In this document: in pieces, positions 54,411 through 64,000 of the stretch
Numbering within the stretch: the stretch's first letter is position 1
How the letters are laid out: the number at the start of each line of letters is the position of its first letter
Assembly (NCBI RefSeq): GCF_900582195.1
Contig: NZ_UTHA01000297.1
Coordinates: 62,001 to 126,000 of the forward strand
From: Pseudomonas viridiflava
GTDB lineage: Bacteria > Pseudomonadota > Gammaproteobacteria > Pseudomonadales > Pseudomonadaceae
Reading direction: 5' to 3'
DNA length: 64,000 bases
Made by a program: the position numbers and the translations under genes
Notes under the pieces: generated by a model
Seen by the model: the letters and a program-made list of their open reading frames with translations, nothing else
Databases searched by the model: none
Told to the model about the DNA's origin: nothing

Positions 54411-54449
54411 CCCAGTCGACAATCTATTCTTTGGTTGTGCGCAGCTCCC

Positions 54450-54752
54450 TCAACCCTGATTGATGGTCTTGGCGATGGTGTCGACCGTGGCGCTGACTTG
54501 CTCTTGGTAACGGTCGAGTTCTTCCTGGTGCTGCTTCTTCATTTCAATCTGCTGCGAGCACAGATTCATCGCCGCCAGCACCAGCAAGCGGTCACCGATC
54601 AGTGTCGGGTATTTGCGCTTGGTGTCGTCCAGCGCTGCCTTGAGCATCATGGCCGCGTCCAGCAGGGTCTGTTCTTCCCCGGCCGGTGCCTTGATCGAAT
54701 AGTCCTCCCCGAGAATGGAGACGACTTTTACCCCTGCTGTGTGGTGGTTCAT
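54450..54752 (-). CDS. zapA: Cell division protein ZapA
   Basis: 100 residues: an N-terminal beta hairpin (VKVVSILGEDYSIKAPAGEEQTLLDAA), then LMLKAAL-type helix and RLLVLAAMNLCSQQIE leading into a coiled coil (QHQEELDRYQEQVSATVDTI). ZapA is a tetramer that cross-links FtsZ filaments at midcell. The ATG overlaps the stop of the TIGR02449 gene (ATGA). The 6S RNA gene that usually follows zapA in gammaproteobacteria does not fit in the 99 bp before the chemoreceptor gene. Confidence 0.9.
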   Translation of the reverse strand: MNHHTAGVKVVSILGEDYSIKAPAGEEQTLLDAAMMLKAALDDTKRKYPTLIGDRLLVLAAMNLCSQQIEMKKQHQEELDRYQEQVSATVDTIAKTINQG

Positions 54753-54979
54753 GCGCTGACAGGACCTGCGTTGACGCGATCAACCAGGGCTTGAATGCGT
54801 GCAGCGGTGGCGCCGTGCTTTTCTTCCTGCTCCATCAGGTTCAGTTGCAGGCTTTCGTTTTCATCCTTGGCCTGGGCCAGTTCCGTGGACAGGGTCTGGT
54901 TGGTTTGCGCGAGGGTCTGGTTCTGCTGCACCAGGTCGCTGACGAGCTGTTCCAATTGGCTGAGGGATGCTTCCAACAT
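54749..54979 (-). CDS. TIGR02449-family small coiled-coil protein, ZapB-like
   Basis: 76 residues from the ATG at 54977-54979 (MLEASLSQLEQLVSDLVQQN), nearly all one coiled coil (TLAQTNQTLSTELAQAKDENESLQLNLMEQEE in heptads). The frame is open upstream, but that part does not look coding. Such proteins are paired with ZapA in gammaproteobacteria and are thought to act in Z-ring assembly. The stop overlaps the zapA start. The 278 bp from here to 55257 hold no other gene I can support and must contain two divergent promoters. Confidence 0.85.
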   Translation of the reverse strand: MLEASLSQLEQLVSDLVQQNQTLAQTNQTLSTELAQAKDENESLQLNLMEQEEKHGATAARIQALVDRVNAGPVSA

Positions 54980-55257
54980 TTTGATCTTCCAAGCGTTTTT
55001 CAAAGGGCGCGTACGATAAAGAAAAGTCATCACGGATGCCAGGGTTAAACCGGCGCAAAGCCTTGATTTTCCTGGTGGCCGACCGTTCTCGCGAGTTTTA
55101 AAGACTGTGATCTGCCGATCTGGTTCCTGCACTTCGTCGCCCAAGCCCTTCTGCGACAAATACGCACACTGCCTCAAGACTTTAGTCGCATGACCGATAA
55201 GTCATCCATACAGCAGTCTCAGCCCGCATGGATGCGGCCCTCTCTTGGTATCCGCCC

Positions 55258-56883
55258 ATGTCCCTCCGCAATATGAATATCGCCCCACGGGCGTTTACCG
55301 GCTTCGCCCTGATCGGCGGCCTGATGCTGATTCTCGGTGTGTTCGCCCTGAATCAGATGAGCAAAATCCGCGCAGCTGGCGAAGACATCGCCACGGCCAG
55401 CGTGCCTTCCATCAAAGCCCTCGACGAGTTCACCCAACTGACCCTGCGCCTGCGCGTTTTGTCCTATCGGTTGCTGATCAACCGTGAGCCGGACGTGCAG
55501 CAAAAAACCATCGAGCTGTTCGATATGCGCAACCGCCAGATCACCGAGGCGCAGCGTGCCTACGAGCCGCTGATTTCCAGCCCCGACGAACGTACGGCGT
55601 ACGATCAGTACGTGCAACTGCTGGCGCAGTACCGCCAGCTCGAAGAACGCATGAAAACCCTGTCGCGCAACAATCAGGTCGACGAGTTGCGGCAGATGCT
55701 CAACAACGATCTGCTGAACAACTCTGAAGCGGTAAACACCGCCCTCGCGCGCTTGCTGGAGATCAACACCCAGCAAATCGCCGAGACCGATCAAGGCGCC
55801 AAAGATCAGTATTCGATGTCGTTCGATCTGGTGGTCACCCTGCTGGTGATTGCCAGCGGCTTGACCCTGCTGTTCGCCTGGCTGCTGACCGTGAGCATCA
55901 CCAAGCCGATCTCCAAAGCACTGGAAGCTGCGGAAACCATCGCCGAAGGCAACCTGACCCAGCCGATCCACGTTGACGGTGAAGACGAGGCAGGACGTCT
56001 GCTGGCGGCCATGGCCAAGATGCAGTCGAAGCTGCGTGACACCCTGCAGCGTATTTCCGGTTCGGCCACTCAGCTTGCCTCTGCTGCGGAAGAACTGAAC
56101 AGTGTTACCGACGAAAGCGCACGTGGCCTGACTCAACAGAACAACGAAATCGAACAGGCAGCCACGGCGGTCAACGAAATGACCAGCGCCGTGGAAGAAG
56201 TCGCGCGCAATGCGGTGAGCACTTCCGAAGCCTCGAAGAACGCGACCACCTCGGCGGGCGACGGCCGTGATCTGGTCCAGGAAACCGTCAGCGCCATCGA
56301 ACGCATGAGCGCCGATGTGCAGAGCACTGCGTCGTTGATCGGTGATCTGGCCAATGAATCCCGCGACATCGGCAAGGTGCTGGATGTGATTCGTGGCCTG
56401 GCCGATCAGACCAACCTGCTGGCACTGAACGCAGCGATTGAAGCGGCACGTGCCGGTGAAGCGGGTCGTGGTTTTGCCGTGGTGGCGGATGAAGTGCGTG
56501 CCCTGGCGCATCGCACTCAGCAGTCGACCAGCGAAATCGAGCGAATGATCGGCAGCATTCAAAGCGGCACCGAACACGCCGTGGATTCGATGCGCAACAG
56601 CACCGAGCGCGCCGAGTCGACCCTGAACATCGCTCGTGGTGCCGGCATGTCGCTGGACACCATCAACACGGCGATCGTCGAGATCAACGAGCGTAATCTG
56701 GTGATCGCCAGCGCCGCCGAAGAGCAGGCGCAAGTGGCGCGGGAAGTGGATCGCAATCTGGTGAATATTCGTGATTTGTCGGTGCAATCGGCGACCGGCG
56801 CGAATCAGACCAGTGCGGCGAGTAATGAGCTGTCGCGATTGGCGCTGGACCTGAACAACATGGTTGGGCGGTTTAGCCTGTAA
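55258..56883 (+). CDS. Methyl-accepting chemotaxis protein with four-helix-bundle sensor
   Basis: 541 residues from the ATG at 55258; 55228 and 55273 are alternatives and no start has a strong ribosome-binding site. A membrane helix (~12-32, [17 protein letters not shown]), a ~150-residue 4HB_MCP-type periplasmic bundle, a second helix (~190-212), HAMP ([23 protein letters not shown]) and the signalling hairpin [35 protein letters not shown]. No CheR pentapeptide. Ligand unknown. Confidence 0.93.
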   Translation: MSLRNMNIAPRAFTGFALIGGLMLILGVFALNQMSKIRAAGEDIATASVPSIKALDEFTQLTLRLRVLSYRLLINREPDVQQKTIELFDMRNRQITEAQRAYEPLISSPDERTAYDQYVQLLAQYRQLEERMKTLSRNNQVDELRQMLNNDLLNNSEAVNTALARLLEINTQQIAETDQGAKDQYSMSFDLVVTLLVIASGLTLLFAWLLTVSITKPISKALEAAETIAEGNLTQPIHVDGEDEAGRLLAAMAKMQSKLRDTLQRISGSATQLASAAEELNSVTDESARGLTQQNNEIEQAATAVNEMTSAVEEVARNAVSTSEASKNATTSAGDGRDLVQETVSAIERMSADVQSTASLIGDLANESRDIGKVLDVIRGLADQTNLLALNAAIEAARAGEAGRGFAVVADEVRALAHRTQQSTSEIERMIGSIQSGTEHAVDSMRNSTERAESTLNIARGAGMSLDTINTAIVEINERNLVIASAAEEQAQVAREVDRNLVNIRDLSVQSATGANQTSAASNELSRLALDLNNMVGRFSL

Positions 56884-56907
56884 TTCAGTAGATCAAGATC
56901 AAAAGCG

Positions 56908-57065
56908 CCCTCACCCCAGCCCTCTCTCAGAGGGAGAGGGGGGAAGGGAGCAGATTTTCATGTTTTTCGAAGTCTGAGTTCGACTCAGGAAATTCAGGTC
57001 GATGTACCTCGCACAAACACCTCAGTCAGTCCCCTCTCCCCCTGGGAGAGGGCTAGGGTGAGGGC
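56908..57065. repeat. CCCTCACCC dispersed palindromic element, copy B
   Basis: Ends CCCTCACCCCAGCCCTCTCT and GAGAGGGCTAGGGTGAGGGC in inverted orientation. The interior carries TTCAGGTCGATGTA, the reverse complement of the motif in copy A at 39318. It is in the 323-bp gap between the chemoreceptor and antiporter genes. Confidence 0.85.
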
Positions 57066-57114
57066 AGCAATCGCCCGCCGGACACAAAACCTGATGCCGC
57101 GCTGAAAAAGCTTT

Positions 57115-57145
57115 TTGACAGCATCACATTTCAACAGGTTAGAAT
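57115..57145 (+). promoter_or_regulatory. Sigma-70-type promoter candidate for the K+/H+ antiporter gene
   Basis: A perfect -35 TTGACA at 57115-57120 and -10 TAGAAT at 57140-57145 with 19-bp spacing, 61 bp before the start codon. The spacing is longer than optimal. Confidence 0.5.
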
Positions 57146-57206
57146 CGCTGGCACGCAGACTGCATGGTCAGTTTGTGCCCGTCTTTCCGCTTCTGGAGTA
57201 CTGCCT

Positions 57207-58949
57207 TTGAATGCGACGACCATCAACAGCCTGTTCTTGATCGGCGCGTTGCTGGTAGGTGCAAGCATTCTCGTCAGTTCTCTCTCCTCCCGTCTCGGCA
57301 TTCCGATTCTGGTCATTATTCTTGCGGTCGGCATGGCCGCCGGGGTCGATGGCGGCGGGATCATTTTCGACAACTACCCGACGGCCTATCTGGTCGGCAA
57401 CCTCGCACTGGCGGTGATCCTCCTCGACGGCGGTTTGCGTACAAGGGTTTCGAGCTTCCGCGTGGCATTATGGCCGGCGCTATCGCTGGCCACGGTCGGG
57501 GTGTTGATCACCACTGGGCTGACCGGCATGGCCGCCGCCTGGCTGTTCGACCTCAATCTGATTCAAGGCCTGCTGATCGGCGCCATCGTTGGCTCGACCG
57601 ACGCCGCGGCTGTGTTCTCGCTGCTCGGCGGCAAAGGCCTGAACGAACGGGTCACCGCCACTCTGGAAATCGAATCCGGCAGCAACGACCCGATGGCGGT
57701 GTTTCTCACCGTGACCCTGATCGACATGCTCGCCAGCGGCCAGACCGGCCTGCACTGGAGTCTGCTGACGCACCTGATCCGCGAGTTCGGCATCGGGGGG
57801 GTGATCGGCCTCGGTGGTGGCTGGCTGATGTTGCAACTGGTCAACCGCATCAATCTGGCGGCGGGCCTGTATCCGATTCTGGTGATCGCTGGCGGTCTGG
57901 TGGTGTTCGCCCTGACCAACGCCTTGCATGGCAGCGGCTTCCTCGCCGTTTATCTGTGCGGTCTGGTCATTGGTAACCGCCCGGTGCGCAGCCGCCACGG
58001 CATTCTGCATATGCTCGACGGCATGGCGTGGCTGGCGCAGATCGGCATGTTCCTGGTGCTGGGGTTGCTGGTGACGCCGCATGATTTACTGCCGATCGCC
58101 CTGCCTGCGCTGGGTCTGGCGCTGTGGATGATTCTGTTTGCGCGACCACTGTCGGTGATGGTTGGCCTGCTGCCGTTCAAGGCTTTCCATGGCCGCGAAA
58201 AAGCCTTTATTTCCTGGGTCGGCCTGCGTGGCGCGGTGCCGATCATTCTCGCGGTGTTCCCGCTGATGGCCGGGCTGCCGAATGCGCAACTGTACTTCAA
58301 CCTCGCGTTCTTCATCGTGCTGGTGTCGCTGCTGGTGCAGGGCACGAGCCTGCCGTGGGTCGCCAAGCTGTTGAAGGTGACGGTACCGCCGGAGCCCGCG
58401 CCGATTTCCCGGGCGGCGCTGGAAGTCCACGTCACCAGCGAATGGGAGCTGTTCGTTTATAAGCTCGGCGCAGAGAAATGGTGCATCGGTTCGCCCCTGC
58501 GTGAGCTGAAAATGCCCGAAGGCACACGTATCGCCGCCCTGTTTCGTGGCCAGCAACTGCTCCATCCGTCGGGTAGTACGGTGCTGGAAGTCGATGATTT
58601 GCTGTGTGTTATCGGCCATGAGCACAACCTCGGCGCCCTCGGAAAACTGTTCAGTCAGGCGCCGCAACGCGGCCTCGATCTGCGCTTCTTCGGTGATTTC
58701 GTACTCGAAGGAGATGCCCAGCTTAAAGCGGTTGCTGCACTCTATGGCTTGCCGGCCGAGGGTATTGATCCGGACATGACCCTGGGCGCCTTCATCGCCC
58801 AGAAAGTCGGTGGTGCACCCATCGTCGGTGACCAGGTCGAGTGGAACAACACCCACTGGACGGTTGCGGTCATGGACGGGAACAAGATCGGCAAAGTGGG
58901 CGTCAGATTCCCCGAAGGAAGTCGCCCGGGCCCCGGACTCTTCCTCTAA
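57207..58949 (+). CDS. cvrA: Potassium/proton antiporter of the CPA1 family (CvrA/NhaP2)
   Basis: 580 residues. The start is TTG at 57207 with GGAG eight bases upstream. About 12 membrane helices of a CPA1 exchanger ([30 protein letters not shown] with the transport Asp, [18 protein letters not shown]) are followed by a cytoplasmic TrkA_C-like domain ([33 protein letters not shown]) and a CorC/HlyC-type end (DVQLKA-like [14 protein letters not shown]). It regulates K+ and cell volume. mscK follows after 34 bp, so the two osmotic-stress genes are probably cotranscribed. Confidence 0.92.
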   Translation: MNATTINSLFLIGALLVGASILVSSLSSRLGIPILVIILAVGMAAGVDGGGIIFDNYPTAYLVGNLALAVILLDGGLRTRVSSFRVALWPALSLATVGVLITTGLTGMAAAWLFDLNLIQGLLIGAIVGSTDAAAVFSLLGGKGLNERVTATLEIESGSNDPMAVFLTVTLIDMLASGQTGLHWSLLTHLIREFGIGGVIGLGGGWLMLQLVNRINLAAGLYPILVIAGGLVVFALTNALHGSGFLAVYLCGLVIGNRPVRSRHGILHMLDGMAWLAQIGMFLVLGLLVTPHDLLPIALPALGLALWMILFARPLSVMVGLLPFKAFHGREKAFISWVGLRGAVPIILAVFPLMAGLPNAQLYFNLAFFIVLVSLLVQGTSLPWVAKLLKVTVPPEPAPISRAALEVHVTSEWELFVYKLGAEKWCIGSPLRELKMPEGTRIAALFRGQQLLHPSGSTVLEVDDLLCVIGHEHNLGALGKLFSQAPQRGLDLRFFGDFVLEGDAQLKAVAALYGLPAEGIDPDMTLGAFIAQKVGGAPIVGDQVEWNNTHWTVAVMDGNKIGKVGVRFPEGSRPGPGLFL

Positions 58950-58983
58950 ACTGCGTCCACTCTCACTTGCTTGACCGGTCTCT

Positions 58984-61900
58984 ATGCCTACCCTGCGCTC
59001 CTTTTTCGCCGCGGCCCTGTTGGGCCTGAGTCTCACTGTCGGCCCGCTGTACGCCGCCGAACCACCGTCCAGCGACGCCGTGCAGGCCAGTCTCGACAAA
59101 CTGGCCGACAGCAAACTGCCGGATGCCGATAAAAAGAGCCTGCAGACCGTTCTGCAGAACACGCTCAATCAGCTGAACAATCAGCGGGATTACGAACAGA
59201 AGCTGATCGATCTCAAGCAGCAACTGGCGACTGCCCCCAAGCAGACCATTGAAAATACCCGTGAGCTGGCCCGCCTCAAAGCCAACGCGGTGGTGTCGGT
59301 GGCGCAGCGTTTTCCCAAGGAGTCGATTCAGCAACTGGAGCAAATCCTCACCGATCGCTCGACTCAGCAAAGTGACCTGCAAAAAGCCCTCGCCGACGCT
59401 AACAGCCTGATCATCACCGCGCAGACGCGTCCGGAGCGCGCCCAGGCGGAAATTTCCGCCAGCCAGACGCGCATCCAACAGATCAACAACATCCTCAAAT
59501 CAGGCAAGGACGCGGGTAAAACAGTTACTGCCGAGCAGCGCGACCAGTTGAATGCCGAACTGGCGGCGCTGAATGCGCTGATTCCGCTGCGTCGTCAGGA
59601 GCTGGCCGGCAACAGCCAGTTGCAGGATCTGGGCAATGCTCAGCATGACTTGCTCTCGGAAAAATCCGACCGCCTCGACCGCGAGATTCAGGAACTGCAA
59701 ACCCTGATCAACCAGAAACGTCTGGCGCAGTCGCAGGAGACCGTGACGCAGCAATCGATCGAAGCACAGAAGGCCGGTAGCAGCAGTCTGCTGGCCATCG
59801 AAAGCACGGCGAACCTCAAGCTCTCAGACTATCTGCTCAAAAGCACTGACCGCCTCAACGAAGTCACCCAGCAGAACCTGCAGACCAAACAACAGCTCGA
59901 CAGTCTGACGCAAAGCGATTCAGCGCTGGACGAGCAGATCAGCGTACTCAAGGGCAGCCTGCTGCTGTCGAAGATTCTCTATAAGCAGAAACAAGCCCTG
60001 CCGCGCCTCAAGGTCGACCGCGATCTGGCGGATCAGATCGCCGATATTCGCCTGTGGCAATTCGACGTAAGCCAGCAGCGTGAGCAATTGAGTAATCCGG
60101 CCGCCTATGTCGACAACCTGCTGGCGACTCAACCGCCGGAGCAGGTCACCCCGCAATTGCGCAAAAACCTGCTGGAGCTGGCCAATACCCGCGCCGATCT
60201 GCTGGAGCGGTTGAACCGTGAACTGAGCGCCATGCTCAATGAGTCGATCACCCTGCAGCTCAACCAGAAACAACTGCTGAGCACCGCGCAGGGCCTGCGT
60301 GCGACCCTCGATGAGCAAATGTTCTGGATTCCGAGCAACAAGCCGCTGGATCTGGAATGGATGCGCGCGGTGCCGGAGCGCCTGAAACGTCAGGTCGATA
60401 CCCTGCCATGGGCCTCCAGCCTCAGCGAACTGACCGACGGCCTGACCCAGCGTCCGCTGCTGTTCCTGCCGCTGGCACTGCTGATCGGTGCCCTGCTGTG
60501 GCGACGCAAGAATCTGTACGCGCGGCTGAACAAGGTTCACCAGGACATCGGTCACTTCAAACGTGACAGCCAGTGGCACACGCCGCAGGCGATTCTGATC
60601 AATATTCTGTTGGCGATGCCGGTCGCGTTGGGCTTGGCCTTGTGTGGTCTGGCGTTGCAGATCGACGCCCGCGGGCAGAACGCCAATATGGGCGCAGCGT
60701 TGCTGCAAATGGGTCAGGCGTGGCTGGTGTTCTACACCGCTTACCGGATTCTGGCGCCGGGCGGCGTGGCTGAACTGCACTTCCGCTGGGAAAAACCTCA
60801 GGTCGAGTTCCTGCAAGGCTGGATCCGTCGACTCGGTCTGGTGGTGATGGCGCTGGTGACCATCGTCGCCGTTGCCGAACTGCAACCGGCGGCATTGGCT
60901 GACGACGTGCTCGGTATGCCGGTGGTTTTGACCTGCTACGCCCTGATGGCATGGCTGCTCAGCCGCTTGTTGATCGCCAGCCCGACGCACGAGAACACTT
61001 CGCTGTTCCGCAAAGCTGTCGGCGTGCTGTTCACCTTGCTGCCGATCGCCCTGTTCGTTGCAGTGTGCTTCGGCTACTACTACACCGCACTGAAACTCAG
61101 CGACCGGCTGATCAACACGCTGTACCTGCTGATGTTCTGGCTGGTGATCGAAGCCACGTTCGTCCGTGGCCTGAGCGTCGCCGCACGACGTCTGGCCTAC
61201 CAGCGTGCCCTGGCCAAACGTCAGGCAGCGAAAGAGGCTGGCGACGGCGAAGCGGTGATCGAAGAGCCGACCCTGGACATCGAAAAGGTCAACGAACAGT
61301 CCCTGCGCCTGATCCGTCTGGCCCTGCTCGGCGGTTTCATTGCCGCACTGTACTGGGTCTGGTCGGACCTGATTTCGGTGTTCTCGTACCTCGACAACAT
61401 CACCCTCTACGAATACACCAGCGGCACCGGCGCCAACATGAGCATGGTGCCGATCAGCATCGGCGACATGCTTGGCGCGCTGATCATCATCGGCATCACC
61501 TTCGCCCTCGCGCGCAACTTGCCCGGCCTGCTCGAAGTGTTTGTGCTGTCCAAGCTCAATCTGGCCCAGGGCAGTGCCTACGCGACCACGACGTTGCTGT
61601 CGTATGTGATCGCCGGTGTCGGTTTCGTCTCGACCCTGTCGACCCTCGGCGTCAGCTGGGACAAATTGCAATGGCTGGTGGCGGCGCTGTCGGTGGGTCT
61701 CGGCTTCGGTATGCAGGAGATTTTCGCCAACTTCATCTCCGGCATCATGATCCTCTTCGAACGTCCGGTGCGAATCGGTGACACCATCACCATCGGCAAT
61801 CTGTCGGGCACGGTGAGCAAGATCCGCATCCGCGCCACGACCATCACCGACTTCGACCGCAAGGACATCATTGTCCCGAACAAGACGTTCATCACCGGAC

Positions 61901-62337
61901 AACTGATCAACTGGTCGCTGACCGATACCATCACTCGGGTAACGCTGAAGCTCGGTGTCGATTACGGCTCGGATCTGGACCTGGTCAAGGAACTGCTGCT
62001 CAAGGCCGCTCGCGAGAACCCGCGCGTACTGAAAGAACCCGAGCCGCACGTGTACTTCCTCAACTTCGGCGAAAGCACCCTCGACCACGAATTGCGCATG
62101 CACGTGCGCGACCTTGGCGACCGTAACCCGGTGCTCGATGAGGTCAACCGCTTCATCAACCGCGAGTTCAAGAAGCAGCACATCAACATCTCGTTCCGCC
62201 AGATGGAGGTTTACCTGAAGAACCTTCACGGGCAGGAATACAAGATGGTGCCGATCGAGCCGGAGACGAAAACCATCGTGCCGATCGCCGACGATCAGAA
62301 ACCGCTGCAAGAGCCGCCGCCGGCCAAACTCGACTAA
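58984..62337 (+). CDS. mscK: Mechanosensitive channel MscK/KefA
   Basis: 1117 residues. Signal peptide 1-25 (ending LYAAE), then a long periplasmic coiled-coil region to ~430 with many Gln and Leu (TLINQKRLAQSQ, KQQLDSLTQSD). About 11 membrane helices lie between ~490 and 920. The MscS domain closes the protein: LSVGLGFGMQEIFANFISGIMILFERPVRIGDTITIG, VPNKTFITGQLINWSL. It opens under membrane tension to release solutes. It has the same length as the P. aeruginosa homologue and sits with the K+/H+ antiporter gene upstream. Confidence 0.95.
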   Translation: MPTLRSFFAAALLGLSLTVGPLYAAEPPSSDAVQASLDKLADSKLPDADKKSLQTVLQNTLNQLNNQRDYEQKLIDLKQQLATAPKQTIENTRELARLKANAVVSVAQRFPKESIQQLEQILTDRSTQQSDLQKALADANSLIITAQTRPERAQAEISASQTRIQQINNILKSGKDAGKTVTAEQRDQLNAELAALNALIPLRRQELAGNSQLQDLGNAQHDLLSEKSDRLDREIQELQTLINQKRLAQSQETVTQQSIEAQKAGSSSLLAIESTANLKLSDYLLKSTDRLNEVTQQNLQTKQQLDSLTQSDSALDEQISVLKGSLLLSKILYKQKQALPRLKVDRDLADQIADIRLWQFDVSQQREQLSNPAAYVDNLLATQPPEQVTPQLRKNLLELANTRADLLERLNRELSAMLNESITLQLNQKQLLSTAQGLRATLDEQMFWIPSNKPLDLEWMRAVPERLKRQVDTLPWASSLSELTDGLTQRPLLFLPLALLIGALLWRRKNLYARLNKVHQDIGHFKRDSQWHTPQAILINILLAMPVALGLALCGLALQIDARGQNANMGAALLQMGQAWLVFYTAYRILAPGGVAELHFRWEKPQVEFLQGWIRRLGLVVMALVTIVAVAELQPAALADDVLGMPVVLTCYALMAWLLSRLLIASPTHENTSLFRKAVGVLFTLLPIALFVAVCFGYYYTALKLSDRLINTLYLLMFWLVIEATFVRGLSVAARRLAYQRALAKRQAAKEAGDGEAVIEEPTLDIEKVNEQSLRLIRLALLGGFIAALYWVWSDLISVFSYLDNITLYEYTSGTGANMSMVPISIGDMLGALIIIGITFALARNLPGLLEVFVLSKLNLAQGSAYATTTLLSYVIAGVGFVSTLSTLGVSWDKLQWLVAALSVGLGFGMQEIFANFISGIMILFERPVRIGDTITIGNLSGTVSKIRIRATTITDFDRKDIIVPNKTFITGQLINWSLTDTITRVTLKLGVDYGSDLDLVKELLLKAARENPRVLKEPEPHVYFLNFGESTLDHELRMHVRDLGDRNPVLDEVNRFINREFKKQHINISFRQMEVYLKNLHGQEYKMVPIEPETKTIVPIADDQKPLQEPPPAKLD

Positions 62338-63849
<1,512 letters not shown>

Positions 63850-63856
63850 ACCAGCA

Positions 63857-64000
63857 TCAGGTAAACACATCGATTGGCACATTGAAGCGCTCTGCCAACC
63901 AACGAATCTGGCGCAAGTTAAGCTTGCGCTTGCCGTTCAAAATCTCCGAAACAACCGACTGAGTATCAACACCCGGCAAGTCGCTCTGAGTCAGGCCGTG
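63857..64000 (-). CDS. higA: HigA-like XRE antitoxin, C-terminal fragment
   Basis: 47 codons of the 3' end; the start lies beyond base 64000. The fragment reads GLTQSDLPGV, SVVSEILNGKRKLNL and LAERFNVPIDVFT, the second half of a helix-turn-helix plus the C-terminal helix typical of HigA antitoxins. HigA represses its own operon and neutralises HigB, an mRNA-cleaving toxin; the toxin gene would lie outside the window. It converges on selO. Confidence 0.75.
   Translation of the reverse strand, partial: HGLTQSDLPGVDTQSVVSEILNGKRKLNLRQIRWLAERFNVPIDVFT

Noticed and set aside
54353-54449. 6S RNA downstream of zapA
   Set aside because: Only 99 bp are available before the chemoreceptor start, about half the length of 6S RNA, and no matching long imperfect hairpin is seen.

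Overview
The window is about 64 kb of a GC-rich gammaproteobacterial chromosome, almost certainly a member of the Pseudomonas fluorescens group. The protein sequences are Pseudomonas-like throughout. The gene order (waaA, LysR, SMR, FAD oxidoreductase, aldo/keto reductase, hldE, msbA, LPS-core genes, waaP-waaG-waaC-waaF, glnE, aceEF, dipA, msrA, rlmJ, acyl-CoA dehydrogenase, K+/H+ antiporter, mscK, selO) follows, from memory, the P. aeruginosa PA4988-PA5023 region with insertions and losses. Five copies of a ~90-bp GTGGGAGCGAGC...GCTCGCTCCCAC REP doublet sit between genes. No rRNA, tRNA or CRISPR array was seen.

1-4.7 kb: 5' end of waaA, a LysR regulator, an SMR efflux protein, then a + strand run of FAD oxidoreductase, aldo/keto reductase and a protein with a degenerate Nudix box. 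4.7-24.6 kb: lipopolysaccharide core and envelope locus, nearly all on the - strand. It holds a sialyltransferase (GT29)-like protein, several glycosyltransferases, hldE, a PIG-L deacetylase, mig-14, msbA, a membrane GT-C protein, a carbamoyltransferase, and a translationally coupled series waaF-waaC-waaG-waaP followed by three more kinase-fold genes. These build the heptose core, phosphorylate and decorate it, and flip lipid A-core across the inner membrane.

24.8-38.3 kb: glnE (nitrogen control), aceE-aceF (pyruvate dehydrogenase) behind a promoter region carrying two identical-sequence palindromic operator candidates, a PhoD-like phosphoesterase, the c-di-GMP phosphodiesterase dipA, and msrA. 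38.4-49.4 kb: rlmJ, then an accessory segment with a truncated Tai4-like T6SS immunity gene, a small hypothetical gene with a structured leader, and an orphan DUF4123-VgrG pair. The divergent putP/putA proline genes follow, with six GTTGCA motifs between them.

49.6-64 kb: acyl-CoA dehydrogenase, an unrecognised gene, two chemoreceptors flanking a TIGR02449-zapA pair, a K+/H+ antiporter, the mechanosensitive channel mscK, the AMPylase selO with a hairpin over its ribosome-binding site, and the 3' end of a HigA-like antitoxin gene. Gene identities rest on reading the translated sequences; no database search was run.
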